Of a stretch of 64,000 nt of DNA, positions 24,868 through 32,443 are shown piece after piece. Position 1 is the first letter of the stretch. Each line of letters starts with the position of its first letter. This DNA comes from Sphingobacteriales bacterium (GTDB lineage: Bacteria > Bacteroidota > Bacteroidia > Chitinophagales > CAIOSU01): contig JAIXOI010000038.1 in assembly GCA_027486795.1 (NCBI GenBank), positions 1 to 64,000 of the forward strand. Reading direction: 5' to 3'. Under the pieces are notes generated by a model, which was not told where the DNA came from, ran no database searches, and was given only the letters and a program-made list of their open reading frames with translations. Position numbers and translations under genes: made by a program.

Positions 24868-27051
24868 CTAATGACTGATGTTCCTGACAATCCGACAAAT
24901 TCTAGCCTGTCCGGCCATATCTTCAACTCGCGCGGTGTAAATACCGGCAGCAAGGTTGTTTATGTTTATTTGGTCTTGGTTGGTGCCATTTAGTTCTTCA
25001 TGCATCACTAAAGCGCCAAGCGTGTTATAAATTGCTATCGATTTCAGTTGCCCTCCCGGTGCCGAAATATGCAGGCTGTTTGTTGCAGGAGTTGGGTAAA
25101 CTTTGGCATCCAGCAAGTTTCCTATCTCATTTACACCCGTAAATTGTTTGGCGGTAATGATTAGGTCTTCGGTGGCAACGGTCAACTCTACACCCGATGC
25201 ATTAATCATTCTAGTGTTTCCGAAAGCAAAAGTCATTGGGGCAGTTATAAAATCTTTGCCCGTAATGTCGTCTTGCATTACAATGTTTACTTGGCAAATT
25301 TCGCCATTGCCATTTACAGCGCCTTGCGTTGTGCGCGTAATGCCAATGTCAATTTGGCCGGCAATAGGTATGTTATACTCCAGCGTAATGGCCTCATTGC
25401 CTGTGCTGTTCAGCCAATTGTTGGGGTAGGCAACAGTTATGCTATCGGGCACTACCAGCGTTGGGTCATAAAAAACGCTAAAGGCAATACCGTAAACATC
25501 CTCGGCGGGCTGTGCCACGGTTCCTAAATTAATCGGAATCGTGATATTGGACCCCGCCACTACCGTATCATCAAAAGCGATGAACTGCAGGACGGGGTCC
25601 GTTACAGAACCACGTAGACCTTCTTGTTTCGCATGCACTTGGCCATAATTTTGCACTATAGCCAACGTGTCATTTATATCTACCACACCGTTGCCATCGC
25701 AATCGGCGTGTTTAAAGTTTACACCATTTATAAAATCCCAGGCCCAATCATTGCCAGCTTGCGCGGTCCAATTGGTGGTTGCGAACGGCCGATTTGGTCC
25801 AGTATATCCAAAAGCAAGGCCAACGGGCAACAAATCGTACATGTTGGCATTAAAATCGCTATTGGCATCACCGGGCCAAACCGGCGCCCCGCAATTTGTA
25901 ACGTACAGCTTAAACACCCGTGTTTGGCTAAAATAAACCGGACACCCGTTATCCGTAACTTTTAGCCTCAGCAGGTATGGCAGCGCCGATACGTTACTTG
26001 TATCTACAATCCAAAAGAAATCTAAAGATGGGTGCGCACCGCCGTTAATGGTGATGCTAGCACCTGGTATTGTTTGCAAGGTATCTAAAGCCAGCAACTG
26101 CGCGGTGTCTTGGTCGTCGGTATATATCCTAAACGAAAAGGTATCTCCAACACAAACGTATTGGGTTATCACATTAGTACTATCAAATCCGCTCAAGGTT
26201 GGCGGGGTATTGTAGGGTACCAGGTTGCGCACAAATAAATGCACATCTCTTAAGGTAGTGCCTACCAGCACCCCACCGCGATATTCCCTAACCCTTACGG
26301 CCAGCAAAGCATCTTGCACGGTGGTGGGTGTAATACTCAATATACCTGTTATGGCATCAATGGTAGCAGGTGGTAAAGAGTTCATAGGGTTGCCGACTGT
26401 AAACGGAGGGTTGTATGGGTTGGTGGTGCTGGCCGTTCTAAAAGGCTCTACCACTTCATATACCAGCGAGTCGCCGTCAACATCGGTGGCGCTAAAATCT
26501 AAATAATAAGTTTGCCCAGCAGTAAGGTAAAAACTTGGCGGTGCATTAAACGAGGCAGAGTTGTTAAAGTTAACGGTGCCCGTATTTAACTGCGATTGCA
26601 GCGCAAAGCTGGATGAGGTAATGGACAAGTTGCTAATGGCCCCGCTGCGGCAACATTCGCTTACCGATAGTATGTAATCGGTGCAGTGCTGGGGCAACGC
26701 AATGGTATCTCGATATACTTCTTCAAAAATACCACTAAAAGTAGAGCCGCCTTGGCAATCGGATAGGTTTTGGTTTGCAGGGCAAAGTGGAGTAACCTCT
26801 CCACTCGATACCAAACTCATGGTATAAATGGTACCACTGATACCGCACGAGCTCGATTGTACCAATAAATCGCTAATACCAGTACCCGAAAAACTTTGGC
26901 AATCCCTATAAAACCGCAGGGTTACCTCATAGTCGTTCCCCCCAAGATAGCGGTAACTAAGGTCGCCGCCCATAGGTACTAAGTGCGATGCTTTGGCCGT
27001 AAAGCCAGCAAAGCTTAGTAGGATGAATAATATGAGGTTCAATTTTTTCAT
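24868..27051 (-). CDS. T9SS-exported protein with dockerin-like and cohesin-like regions
   Basis: 727 residues. Signal peptide MKKLNLILFILLSFAGFTAKA. N-terminal domain 'GGDLSYRYLGGNDYEVTLRF' with 'YRDCQSFSG' is a common start in large Bacteroidota surface proteins. Residues ~390-470 contain two dockerin-type Ca-binding loops ('GDANSDFNANMYDLL' and 'HADCDGNGVVDINDTLAIV'). Residues ~490-620 ('VAGSNITIPINLGTVAQPAE', 'VYGIAFSVFYDPTLV') look like a cohesin-type jelly roll. A T9SS sorting domain ends the protein (AKVYPTPATNSLHI ... 'LAAGIYTARV'). Having both partner types in one chain suggests self-association or intramolecular packing. TACATTTG on the minus strand (27083-27090) could be a -7 element. 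Confidence 0.8.
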   Translation of the reverse strand: MKKLNLILFILLSFAGFTAKASHLVPMGGDLSYRYLGGNDYEVTLRFYRDCQSFSGTGISDLLVQSSSCGISGTIYTMSLVSSGEVTPLCPANQNLSDCQGGSTFSGIFEEVYRDTIALPQHCTDYILSVSECCRSGAISNLSITSSSFALQSQLNTGTVNFNNSASFNAPPSFYLTAGQTYYLDFSATDVDGDSLVYEVVEPFRTASTTNPYNPPFTVGNPMNSLPPATIDAITGILSITPTTVQDALLAVRVREYRGGVLVGTTLRDVHLFVRNLVPYNTPPTLSGFDSTNVITQYVCVGDTFSFRIYTDDQDTAQLLALDTLQTIPGASITINGGAHPSLDFFWIVDTSNVSALPYLLRLKVTDNGCPVYFSQTRVFKLYVTNCGAPVWPGDANSDFNANMYDLLPVGLAFGYTGPNRPFATTNWTAQAGNDWAWDFINGVNFKHADCDGNGVVDINDTLAIVQNYGQVHAKQEGLRGSVTDPVLQFIAFDDTVVAGSNITIPINLGTVAQPAEDVYGIAFSVFYDPTLVVPDSITVAYPNNWLNSTGNEAITLEYNIPIAGQIDIGITRTTQGAVNGNGEICQVNIVMQDDITGKDFITAPMTFAFGNTRMINASGVELTVATEDLIITAKQFTGVNEIGNLLDAKVYPTPATNSLHISAPGGQLKSIAIYNTLGALVMHEELNGTNQDQININNLAAGIYTARVEDMAGQARICRIVRNISH

Positions 27052-27247
27052 GTTGAAGTTGCTCTTTGGGCTTCTTACAATACAAATGTAATGGGTACTA
27101 TGCTAGATAAAAAAGACATTTTTTGGCAATCGTGGAATCGGTATTATGTTAATGTTTGTGAGTTAATTGTTTTAAATGCTCGTAAATACTTAGTTTTGGT
27201 TTAAATGGTTTTGGTTGATTTTATCAAAATCGTGGAATTGAGGTGAT

Positions 27248-28696
27248 ATGAGGAATAGTAAATTGCTTGATATTATTCAATTGCTGACACCTAAAGAACG
27301 ATTTAGGTTGCAGGAGTTAGTATATTCTCCATACTATAACAAGCACCAAAACAGCCAAAAACTCCTAAGCTACTTGCTGGAAATTATTGATACCGATGCC
27401 GACAGCGTTTTGTATAGCAAAGAGGCGGCATTTGCACATTTGTTCCCTAATGAGTCTTATGATGTACAACGGATTAAAGATGTAATGAGTTTGCTTACCA
27501 AGCTGGTAGAGCAATACCTGCAATTGGTAAATTATGAAAAAGAGCCCATTGCGGGGCAATTATATCTGCTGCGTGAGCTTAGGAGCCGCAATGCCGGAAA
27601 GTACTTTGAGCAAGCCGAACGCCTAATGCGCCAGAGCCTAGAAAAAACCAAAGACGATAGCGAACGACACCGCTGGGGCTTTGAACTGGAGAGCGAGGCA
27701 GATACCTATTTTATGTCTCAATCGGCAAGGGCGCAGCATGAAAGCATCCAGCATCGCTCCAATCATTTGGATAGGTATTATTTGCTAAACAAGCTCAGGG
27801 TAAGCTGCGAAATGATAAACCGCAGCAACATTGTTAAGGTGAAATACGAGATGCCTTTTTTGGATGAAGCTTGTCAGCACTTGGATGCGCATCCCGAACT
27901 GTATGCCGATGAAAAACTGTTGTTGGCCTACTACCGCATACTTAAAGCCTTAATCGAACCCGACAACGAAGCTCATTACATTGCCTTAATAGATTACCTA
28001 AACGATAACGTAATGGCTTTTGATGCCAACGAGGCCCGTGGCATGTATGATTATGCCAAGAACTACTGCATCAAGAAAATAAACAGCGGCAAAAGCGAGT
28101 ACTTGCAGCGTTTGTTTGAGGTATACAAAGCCTTGCTGCACAACAAGGTCATCTATCAAAATGGCATACTCACCGAGTGGGATTACAAGAACATTGTAAC
28201 CGTTGCCACGCGCCAAAAGGAGTACGATTGGTGCCACGAGTTTATAGAATACAACCGCCCCTTGCTTGACCCTGCCCAACGCGACAATGCTTATACCTAC
28301 AACCTGGCCATGTTGCATTACAGCCGCAACCAACTAAAGGAGGCCATGACCTTGCTTCGCGATGTAGAGTTTACCGACCTTTATTACGGTTTAGGTGCAA
28401 AAACCACGCTACTGAAAACCTACTACGAACTGGACGAACTGGATGCGTTTTTTAATATGATCGATACGTTCCGAACTTTCCTAAAGCGCAACAAGCTTAT
28501 CAGCGAGTATCAGTTTAAGGTAAATAGCAATCTCTTAAAGTTTGCCAAAAAACTAGCCACGCTCAAAAACAAGAAGGGCGTAATTTCCAACAATGCCTTT
28601 GAAAAAGAGCTGCAAGCCCTCCGAAAAGCTATTACCTCAACCAAGGAAATAACGAATGTAGATTGGCTGAAACAGAAGATGGGGGAGCTGAGTTAA
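27248..28696 (+). CDS. Conserved helical protein of unknown function
   Basis: 482 residues, no signal peptide. It is rich in Leu, Tyr, Glu and Arg with repeated helix pairs ('LLDPAQRDNAYTYNLAMLHY', 'ELDELDAFFNMIDTFRTFL') that look like TPR-type solenoid helices. I recall similar ~480-residue proteins in Bacteroidota but know no function. The stop codon TAA is itself the first three bases of the octamer inverted repeat that bounds the four-helix-bundle cassette. Confidence 0.75.
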   Translation: MRNSKLLDIIQLLTPKERFRLQELVYSPYYNKHQNSQKLLSYLLEIIDTDADSVLYSKEAAFAHLFPNESYDVQRIKDVMSLLTKLVEQYLQLVNYEKEPIAGQLYLLRELRSRNAGKYFEQAERLMRQSLEKTKDDSERHRWGFELESEADTYFMSQSARAQHESIQHRSNHLDRYYLLNKLRVSCEMINRSNIVKVKYEMPFLDEACQHLDAHPELYADEKLLLAYYRILKALIEPDNEAHYIALIDYLNDNVMAFDANEARGMYDYAKNYCIKKINSGKSEYLQRLFEVYKALLHNKVIYQNGILTEWDYKNIVTVATRQKEYDWCHEFIEYNRPLLDPAQRDNAYTYNLAMLHYSRNQLKEAMTLLRDVEFTDLYYGLGAKTTLLKTYYELDELDAFFNMIDTFRTFLKRNKLISEYQFKVNSNLLKFAKKLATLKNKKGVISNNAFEKELQALRKAITSTKEITNVDWLKQKMGELS

Positions 28697-29161
28697 TTTG
28701 GAAATTTGGAAATGTGTTAATTTGGAAATGGGAATTCAATTATTTTAAGTTAAATAGACTTTATGAGAGGAGATAAAGAAAACCCAATAGTGAGTATCAC
28801 TTTTACTTTTGCTCTTGAAATAATTCGGTTTTGCGAGGAGCTGGAAAATAACAGGAAGTTTGTTATCTCAAAGCAATTATTAAAGTCTGGAACCTCAATA
28901 GGTGCGCAGGTTCGTGAAGCGCAGAATGCCGAAAGTAGAGCTGATTTTGTTCATAAAATGAAAATTGCAGCAAAGGAATGTGACGAAACAATATATTGGC
29001 TCAGCTTGTGTAAAGAAGCCTATCCATTAGCTAACTGTGACATCCTAATTGCCAAGGCTAAGGAAATTACTTTGATACTCTCCAAAATCATTTCAACTTC
29101 GAAAAAATCATTGTAGCATTTTTCCATTTTCAAATTGGTACATTTCCAAATTTCCAAATTA
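28694..29161. mobile_element. Candidate cassette: four-helix-bundle gene between 41-bp inverted ends
   Basis: 28694-28734 and 29121-29161 are inverted copies, 36 of 41 positions identical by my alignment. Each end is an 8-bp tandem array (units AATTTGGA / AATTTGGA / AATGTGTT / AATTTGGA). Between them is only the gene at 28763-29116. The left end overlaps the stop codon of the previous gene and the right end stops 40 bases before the next start. Similar single arrays without a gene are at 8060-8088. Mobility is inferred from the structure. Confidence 0.6.
28763..29116 (+). CDS. Four-helix-bundle protein (23S rRNA intervening-sequence family)
   Basis: 117 residues. The family pattern is clear: 'FALEIIRFCEEL', 'VISKQLLKSGTSIGAQVREA' with 'QNAESRADFVHKM', 'AAKECDETIYWL', and a Leu/Ile-rich last helix. 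Relatives include proteins encoded in intervening sequences of 23S rRNA genes and the Avd accessory protein of diversity-generating retroelements, which bind nucleic acid through a basic pentameric surface. The stand-alone role is unknown. No rRNA or retroelement is near; instead the gene is tightly enclosed by inverted octamer arrays. Confidence 0.9.
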   Translation: MRGDKENPIVSITFTFALEIIRFCEELENNRKFVISKQLLKSGTSIGAQVREAQNAESRADFVHKMKIAAKECDETIYWLSLCKEAYPLANCDILIAKAKEITLILSKIISTSKKSL

Positions 29162-29201
29162 TCATTTGGTATTTTTGCCAAAGCAACAACCAACACCCAT
29201 C

Positions 29202-30029
29202 ATGACCTTATACACCCGCGAGCAAGCATTGCAATTAAAACAACAGACTTTTGCTTACCTAAAAGTGGAGGAGCACGATCATGTGCTTACCATGACCTTG
29301 AACCGCCCCGAAAAGAAAAATGCCATGAACCCGGTGTTCATGAACGAGATAGTATATACCTTGAACTATGCCCATTACAATAATGATGTGTGGGCGGTGG
29401 TGTTGCGCGCCGAGGGTAATGTATTTTGTGCCGGTGCCGATTTAAAATCGTTTGCTGGCCAAGGTGCTGATGCGCCCGTAAGCACCATACCCGAGCCATC
29501 GCATGGTGCCGTATTGGGCGATGCGTTCAATGGTTTGCACAAGCCTTGCATTGCCCGTGTGCATGGCAACGTTTATGCTGGTGGGTTTTTGTTGGTATGT
29601 GGCTGCACCCACGTAATTGTAGCCGAAGGCGTGCAATTCAGTTTGCCAGAAGTGAAGCGCGGTATTTGGCCCATGCAGGTAATGGCTAGTTTGAAACCGA
29701 TAATGCCCGCCCGCAAGTTGTTAGACTTATGTATGCGTGCCCGCGCCATTGAAGCTGCCGAAGCATTAGAGCTTGGCCTAGCCACCCAAGTGGTAGCTGC
29801 CGATAAGCTGGACGAAGCGGTAGTTGGCCTGGTAGCCGAGTTGAAAACCCTAAGCCCAACGGCCATCCGTTTAGGTTTGAAAGCTTGGAATGAATTGAAA
29901 TCGGTGCCAGAGGCAGAACACCATCCCTATCTAATTAGCCAATTGCAAGAGATTCTGGGCACCCAAGATGCCGCCGAAGGTTTGACCGCCTTCATAGAAA
30001 AACGCCCTCCGGTGTGGACGGGGAAGTAG
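29202..30029 (+). CDS. Enoyl-CoA hydratase/isomerase family protein
   Basis: 275 residues from the ATG at 29202 (MTLYTREQALQLKQQTF); an earlier in-frame start at 29166 runs through repeat-like DNA. Crotonase fold signatures: 'MTLNRPEKKNAMNPVF', oxyanion-hole segments 'FCAGADLKSF' and 'VYAGGFLLVCGCTHVIV', and 'FSLPEVKRGIWP', where the Glu is a usual catalytic position. It hydrates or isomerises enoyl-CoA in fatty or amino acid breakdown; the exact substrate is unclear. 83 bases of heptamer arrays separate it from folD. Confidence 0.88.
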   Translation: MTLYTREQALQLKQQTFAYLKVEEHDHVLTMTLNRPEKKNAMNPVFMNEIVYTLNYAHYNNDVWAVVLRAEGNVFCAGADLKSFAGQGADAPVSTIPEPSHGAVLGDAFNGLHKPCIARVHGNVYAGGFLLVCGCTHVIVAEGVQFSLPEVKRGIWPMQVMASLKPIMPARKLLDLCMRARAIEAAEALELGLATQVVAADKLDEAVVGLVAELKTLSPTAIRLGLKAWNELKSVPEAEHHPYLISQLQEILGTQDAAEGLTAFIEKRPPVWTGK

Positions 30030-30031
30030 AT

Positions 30032-30059
30032 TGGTCCACAGTCCATAGTCGATAGTCCA
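30032..30059. repeat. Heptamer array (CAGTCCA family)
   Basis: Units TGGTCCA / CAGTCCA / TAGTCGA / TAGTCCA, starting two bases after the hydratase stop. It shares CAGTCCA with 5097-5117. Confidence 0.7.
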
Positions 30060-30069
30060 TAGAAAAATG

Positions 30070-30104
30070 ATAACCAATAACTAATAACCAATAACCAATA
30101 ACTA
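30070..30104. repeat. Heptamer array (ATAACCA family)
   Basis: Five units: ATAACCA / ATAACTA / ATAACCA / ATAACCA / ATAACTA, ending 8 bases before the folD start. ATAACCA recurs at 61762-61775. Confidence 0.8.
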
Positions 30105-30112
30105 GTTAACAA

Positions 30113-30991
30113 ATGCATATACTCGACGGTAAAGCCCTATCAATTATCATTAAAGAACGCGTAAAAGCGGAAGTGGAAACCATAAAAGCTGCTGGTGGCA
30201 AAGTGCCTCATTTGGCTGCTGTGCTGGTGGGCAATGATGGTGGTAGCGAAACATACGTGGGCCATAAGGTAAAGGCTTGCGAATATGTAGGCTTTAACTC
30301 AACCTTGGTGCGCCGAGACGATAACTGCACCGAAGCGGAGTTATTGGATATTGTAAAAGAGCTAAACCAAAACCCGGATATTGACGGCTTCATTGTGCAG
30401 CTTCCGTTGCCAAAGCACATCAATGGCGAGAAGGTGCTGCAAGCTGTTGACCCGAAGAAGGATGTAGACGGTTTCCACCCGATAAACGTGGGCCGCATGA
30501 TGCAGGGGCTAGATGCTTATTTGCCAGCTACCCCTTATGGCATTTTGCAGTTGTTGGAGCATTATCATATCGAAACCAGCGGTAAGCACTGCGTGGTGAT
30601 TGGCCGCAGCAATATTGTGGGTTCGCCTATTAGTGTGCTTTTAGCGCGCAATGCCTACCCAGGCAATTGCACTGTAACGCTTTGCCATAGCCGCACTAGC
30701 AACCTTCGCGATTTCACCTTACAAGCCGATATTATTGTAGCCGCCCTAGGTAAGCCCGGATTTGTAACCGCTGATATGGTAAAGGACGGTGCCGTAGTTA
30801 TTGACGTGGGAACCACCCGCGTTGATGACGCCACCAAAAAAGCAGGTTGGCGCTTAAGCGGCGATGTCGATTTTGATAACGTTGCCCCAAAGTGCAGCTA
30901 CATAACCCCCGTTCCTGGCGGTGTGGGCCCGCTTACGGTTACCTCGCTGTTGATGAATACGCTCAGAGCTGCTAAGGGTGAGGTTTATTGA
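30113..30991 (+). CDS. folD: Methylenetetrahydrofolate dehydrogenase/cyclohydrolase
   Basis: 292 residues, full length. The bifunctional enzyme oxidises 5,10-methylene-THF and hydrolyses the product to 10-formyl-THF for purine and formyl-Met synthesis. Catalytic Tyr and Lys in '[12 protein letters not shown]', the '[12 protein letters not shown]' folate loop, '[17 protein letters not shown]', and the nucleotide-binding '[13 protein letters not shown]'. End '[18 protein letters not shown]' is typical. The start is preceded by heptamer repeat and GTTAACAA rather than a ribosome-binding site. Confidence 0.97.
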   Translation: MHILDGKALSIIIKERVKAEVETIKAAGGKVPHLAAVLVGNDGGSETYVGHKVKACEYVGFNSTLVRRDDNCTEAELLDIVKELNQNPDIDGFIVQLPLPKHINGEKVLQAVDPKKDVDGFHPINVGRMMQGLDAYLPATPYGILQLLEHYHIETSGKHCVVIGRSNIVGSPISVLLARNAYPGNCTVTLCHSRTSNLRDFTLQADIIVAALGKPGFVTADMVKDGAVVIDVGTTRVDDATKKAGWRLSGDVDFDNVAPKCSYITPVPGGVGPLTVTSLLMNTLRAAKGEVY

Positions 30992-30995
30992 GGTA

Positions 30996-31214
30996 CTAGA
31001 GATTTGCGAGCAGGTAGTAAAATAGCCTGATGCCCGGATACCAGAGTGCGATGGGGAGAATGGTCCAAAGCACCTTGGCTAGCAATTTTAAGTCGCTCAT
31101 CCAAATAAAGACAACGCCTACTAGGTACAACATCCAAATGTAAATAAACATATACGGGTACAGCGAAACCAGATATGAGATAATGATAATGGTGATGCCA
31201 ATTTTACCTTTCAT
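30996..31214 (-). CDS. Small multispan membrane protein
   Basis: 72 residues, almost wholly hydrophobic (MKGKIGITIIIISYLVSLYP, 'FIYIWMLYLVGVVFIWM', 'LLAKVLWTILPIALWYPGI'), about three spans. No family is recognised. It ends 4 bases after the convergent folD stop. It follows the orphan antitoxin gene by 64 bases on the same strand but is not toxin-like by pattern. Confidence 0.55.
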   Translation of the reverse strand: MKGKIGITIIIISYLVSLYPYMFIYIWMLYLVGVVFIWMSDLKLLAKVLWTILPIALWYPGIRLFYYLLANL

Positions 31215-31278
31215 GGTTGCAATATAGGCAAGGAGTTGGTGTTACTGTACTACCTATGGTTAGGTATATTGCAATTTG

Positions 31279-31521
31279 CTAATTGTATTTCTCCTTAATG
31301 CTATTCATAACCTCATTATGAGAATGAACCCTGCCGGCCTCAACATCGGCCAGACCTCGCTCAATACTAGCTTTTTCTTCATCATTTAATTGATCCCAAA
31401 AGTCTTGTTCCCGTTTTTGCTCGCGCTCCAATATTTGTTTGCAGATGGCGAGTGCCGATTCATCATCCACGGTATCAATTAAACCATGTAAACCCTTACG
31501 TAATTTATCTAGCGAAGCCAT
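31279..31521 (-). CDS. Orphan antitoxin-like protein (addiction-module component type)
   Basis: 80 residues: MASLDKLRKGLHGLIDTVDD, 'ICKQILEREQKREQDFWDQL', 'ASIERGLADVEAGRVHSHNE', 'VMNSIKEKY'. The C-terminal 'ERGLADVEAGRVHSHNEVM' is the typical tail of antitoxins paired with ParE-type toxins in Bacteroidota. No toxin follows; the next gene downstream is a membrane protein. It may be a solitary regulator or the survivor of a broken pair. Confidence 0.65.
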   Translation of the reverse strand: MASLDKLRKGLHGLIDTVDDESALAICKQILEREQKREQDFWDQLNDEEKASIERGLADVEAGRVHSHNEVMNSIKEKYN

Positions 31522-31574
31522 AGCAGCGTGTTTAACATAAAACTAGCAATTTTGGGATGTAGTTCAAAAACAAT

Positions 31575-32282
31575 TTATTCGAACCCAGAGATAACCTGCT
31601 CCCCACTCAATAAATCCTCATAAATCATCTCTGCCCCTTTTAGAGTATGCACCACGCAAGTAATGCTCACGGTTTGGACTAGGCCTTCGCGGTTCATCAC
31701 TATGTCGTTGTACTTGTTGCCTTCGCCGCCAGTGTGATGGAACTCCATAATGGTTTTGGGCTCGTAGGTTGGGTGTGTTTTTAGCCATTCATCAAACCAT
31801 TGCTTGCGCTTGGCTACATACTCCGGTGTATATAAGGTTGCCGATGCCCAGATGTGCGGTTTTGCGGGGTCGGGGAAGGTGTAGTAGGTTTGTGTGCCGT
31901 CCCAGCGTAATTCGTTCACCTCGTTTTTATGCAGAAACAATAGCGTAAAGGGCTCTATGTCCGTAAAATCATATTCCGCCGCAAACTCACTAAAGCTATC
32001 ATAAGCAAAGGCATCTACCAGCACCAGCCCGCGACTGCGGCGGTAGGGCGGTTTACGGGTGTGGCGCTCAAAGGCACCATTGAGCAAGCATGCCGTTGCG
32101 CCATTGCTCGATATCGCTATCCAACTACCACCGGCCATGCCATCAGTAGGGTAGAGGAGGGTATACCCGTTGGGCCCCTCATGCCTAATGGGTGTTGAAG
32201 TGGGTCTTCCTGGCCATTCATCGCGGTTGCTGGTAAGTATATATTGGCCATCAAGGGCAGGCAGGTAGGTTACGGTGCACAT
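31575..32282 (-). CDS. NRDE (TANGO2-like) protein
   Basis: 235 residues with an N-terminal Cys after Met (MCTVTYLPALDGQYILTSNRDE), containing the name-giving NRDE motif, then 'GGSWIAISSNGATACLLNGA'. The N-terminal Cys followed by NRDE resembles the Ntn-type fold of the TANGO2 family, which has been linked to heme and lipid handling; the bacterial role is not settled. Its start codon is 8 bases from a heptamer array. Confidence 0.85.
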   Translation of the reverse strand: MCTVTYLPALDGQYILTSNRDEWPGRPTSTPIRHEGPNGYTLLYPTDGMAGGSWIAISSNGATACLLNGAFERHTRKPPYRRSRGLVLVDAFAYDSFSEFAAEYDFTDIEPFTLLFLHKNEVNELRWDGTQTYYTFPDPAKPHIWASATLYTPEYVAKRKQWFDEWLKTHPTYEPKTIMEFHHTGGEGNKYNDIVMNREGLVQTVSITCVVHTLKGAEMIYEDLLSGEQVISGFE

Positions 32283-32289
32283 GGTAGCA

Positions 32290-32324
32290 AATTGAAAATT
32301 TAAAATTTAAAATTCAAAATTGAA
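32290..32324. repeat. Heptamer array (AATTNAA family)
   Basis: Five units: AATTGAA / AATTTAA / AATTTAA / AATTCAA / AATTGAA, between the divergent NRDE and acs genes, so it lies in both promoter regions. Confidence 0.8.
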
Positions 32325-32443
32325 GTAGGATAAAAAGTGAATTGTTATTAAAAAAGTACAAATGGGCTGCAACTAGTTTTGGCTTTTCCAACATCCTTTC
32401 GAAGGCATTTATTAGCTTAGAAGACTTGAAATTCGTTATACCT

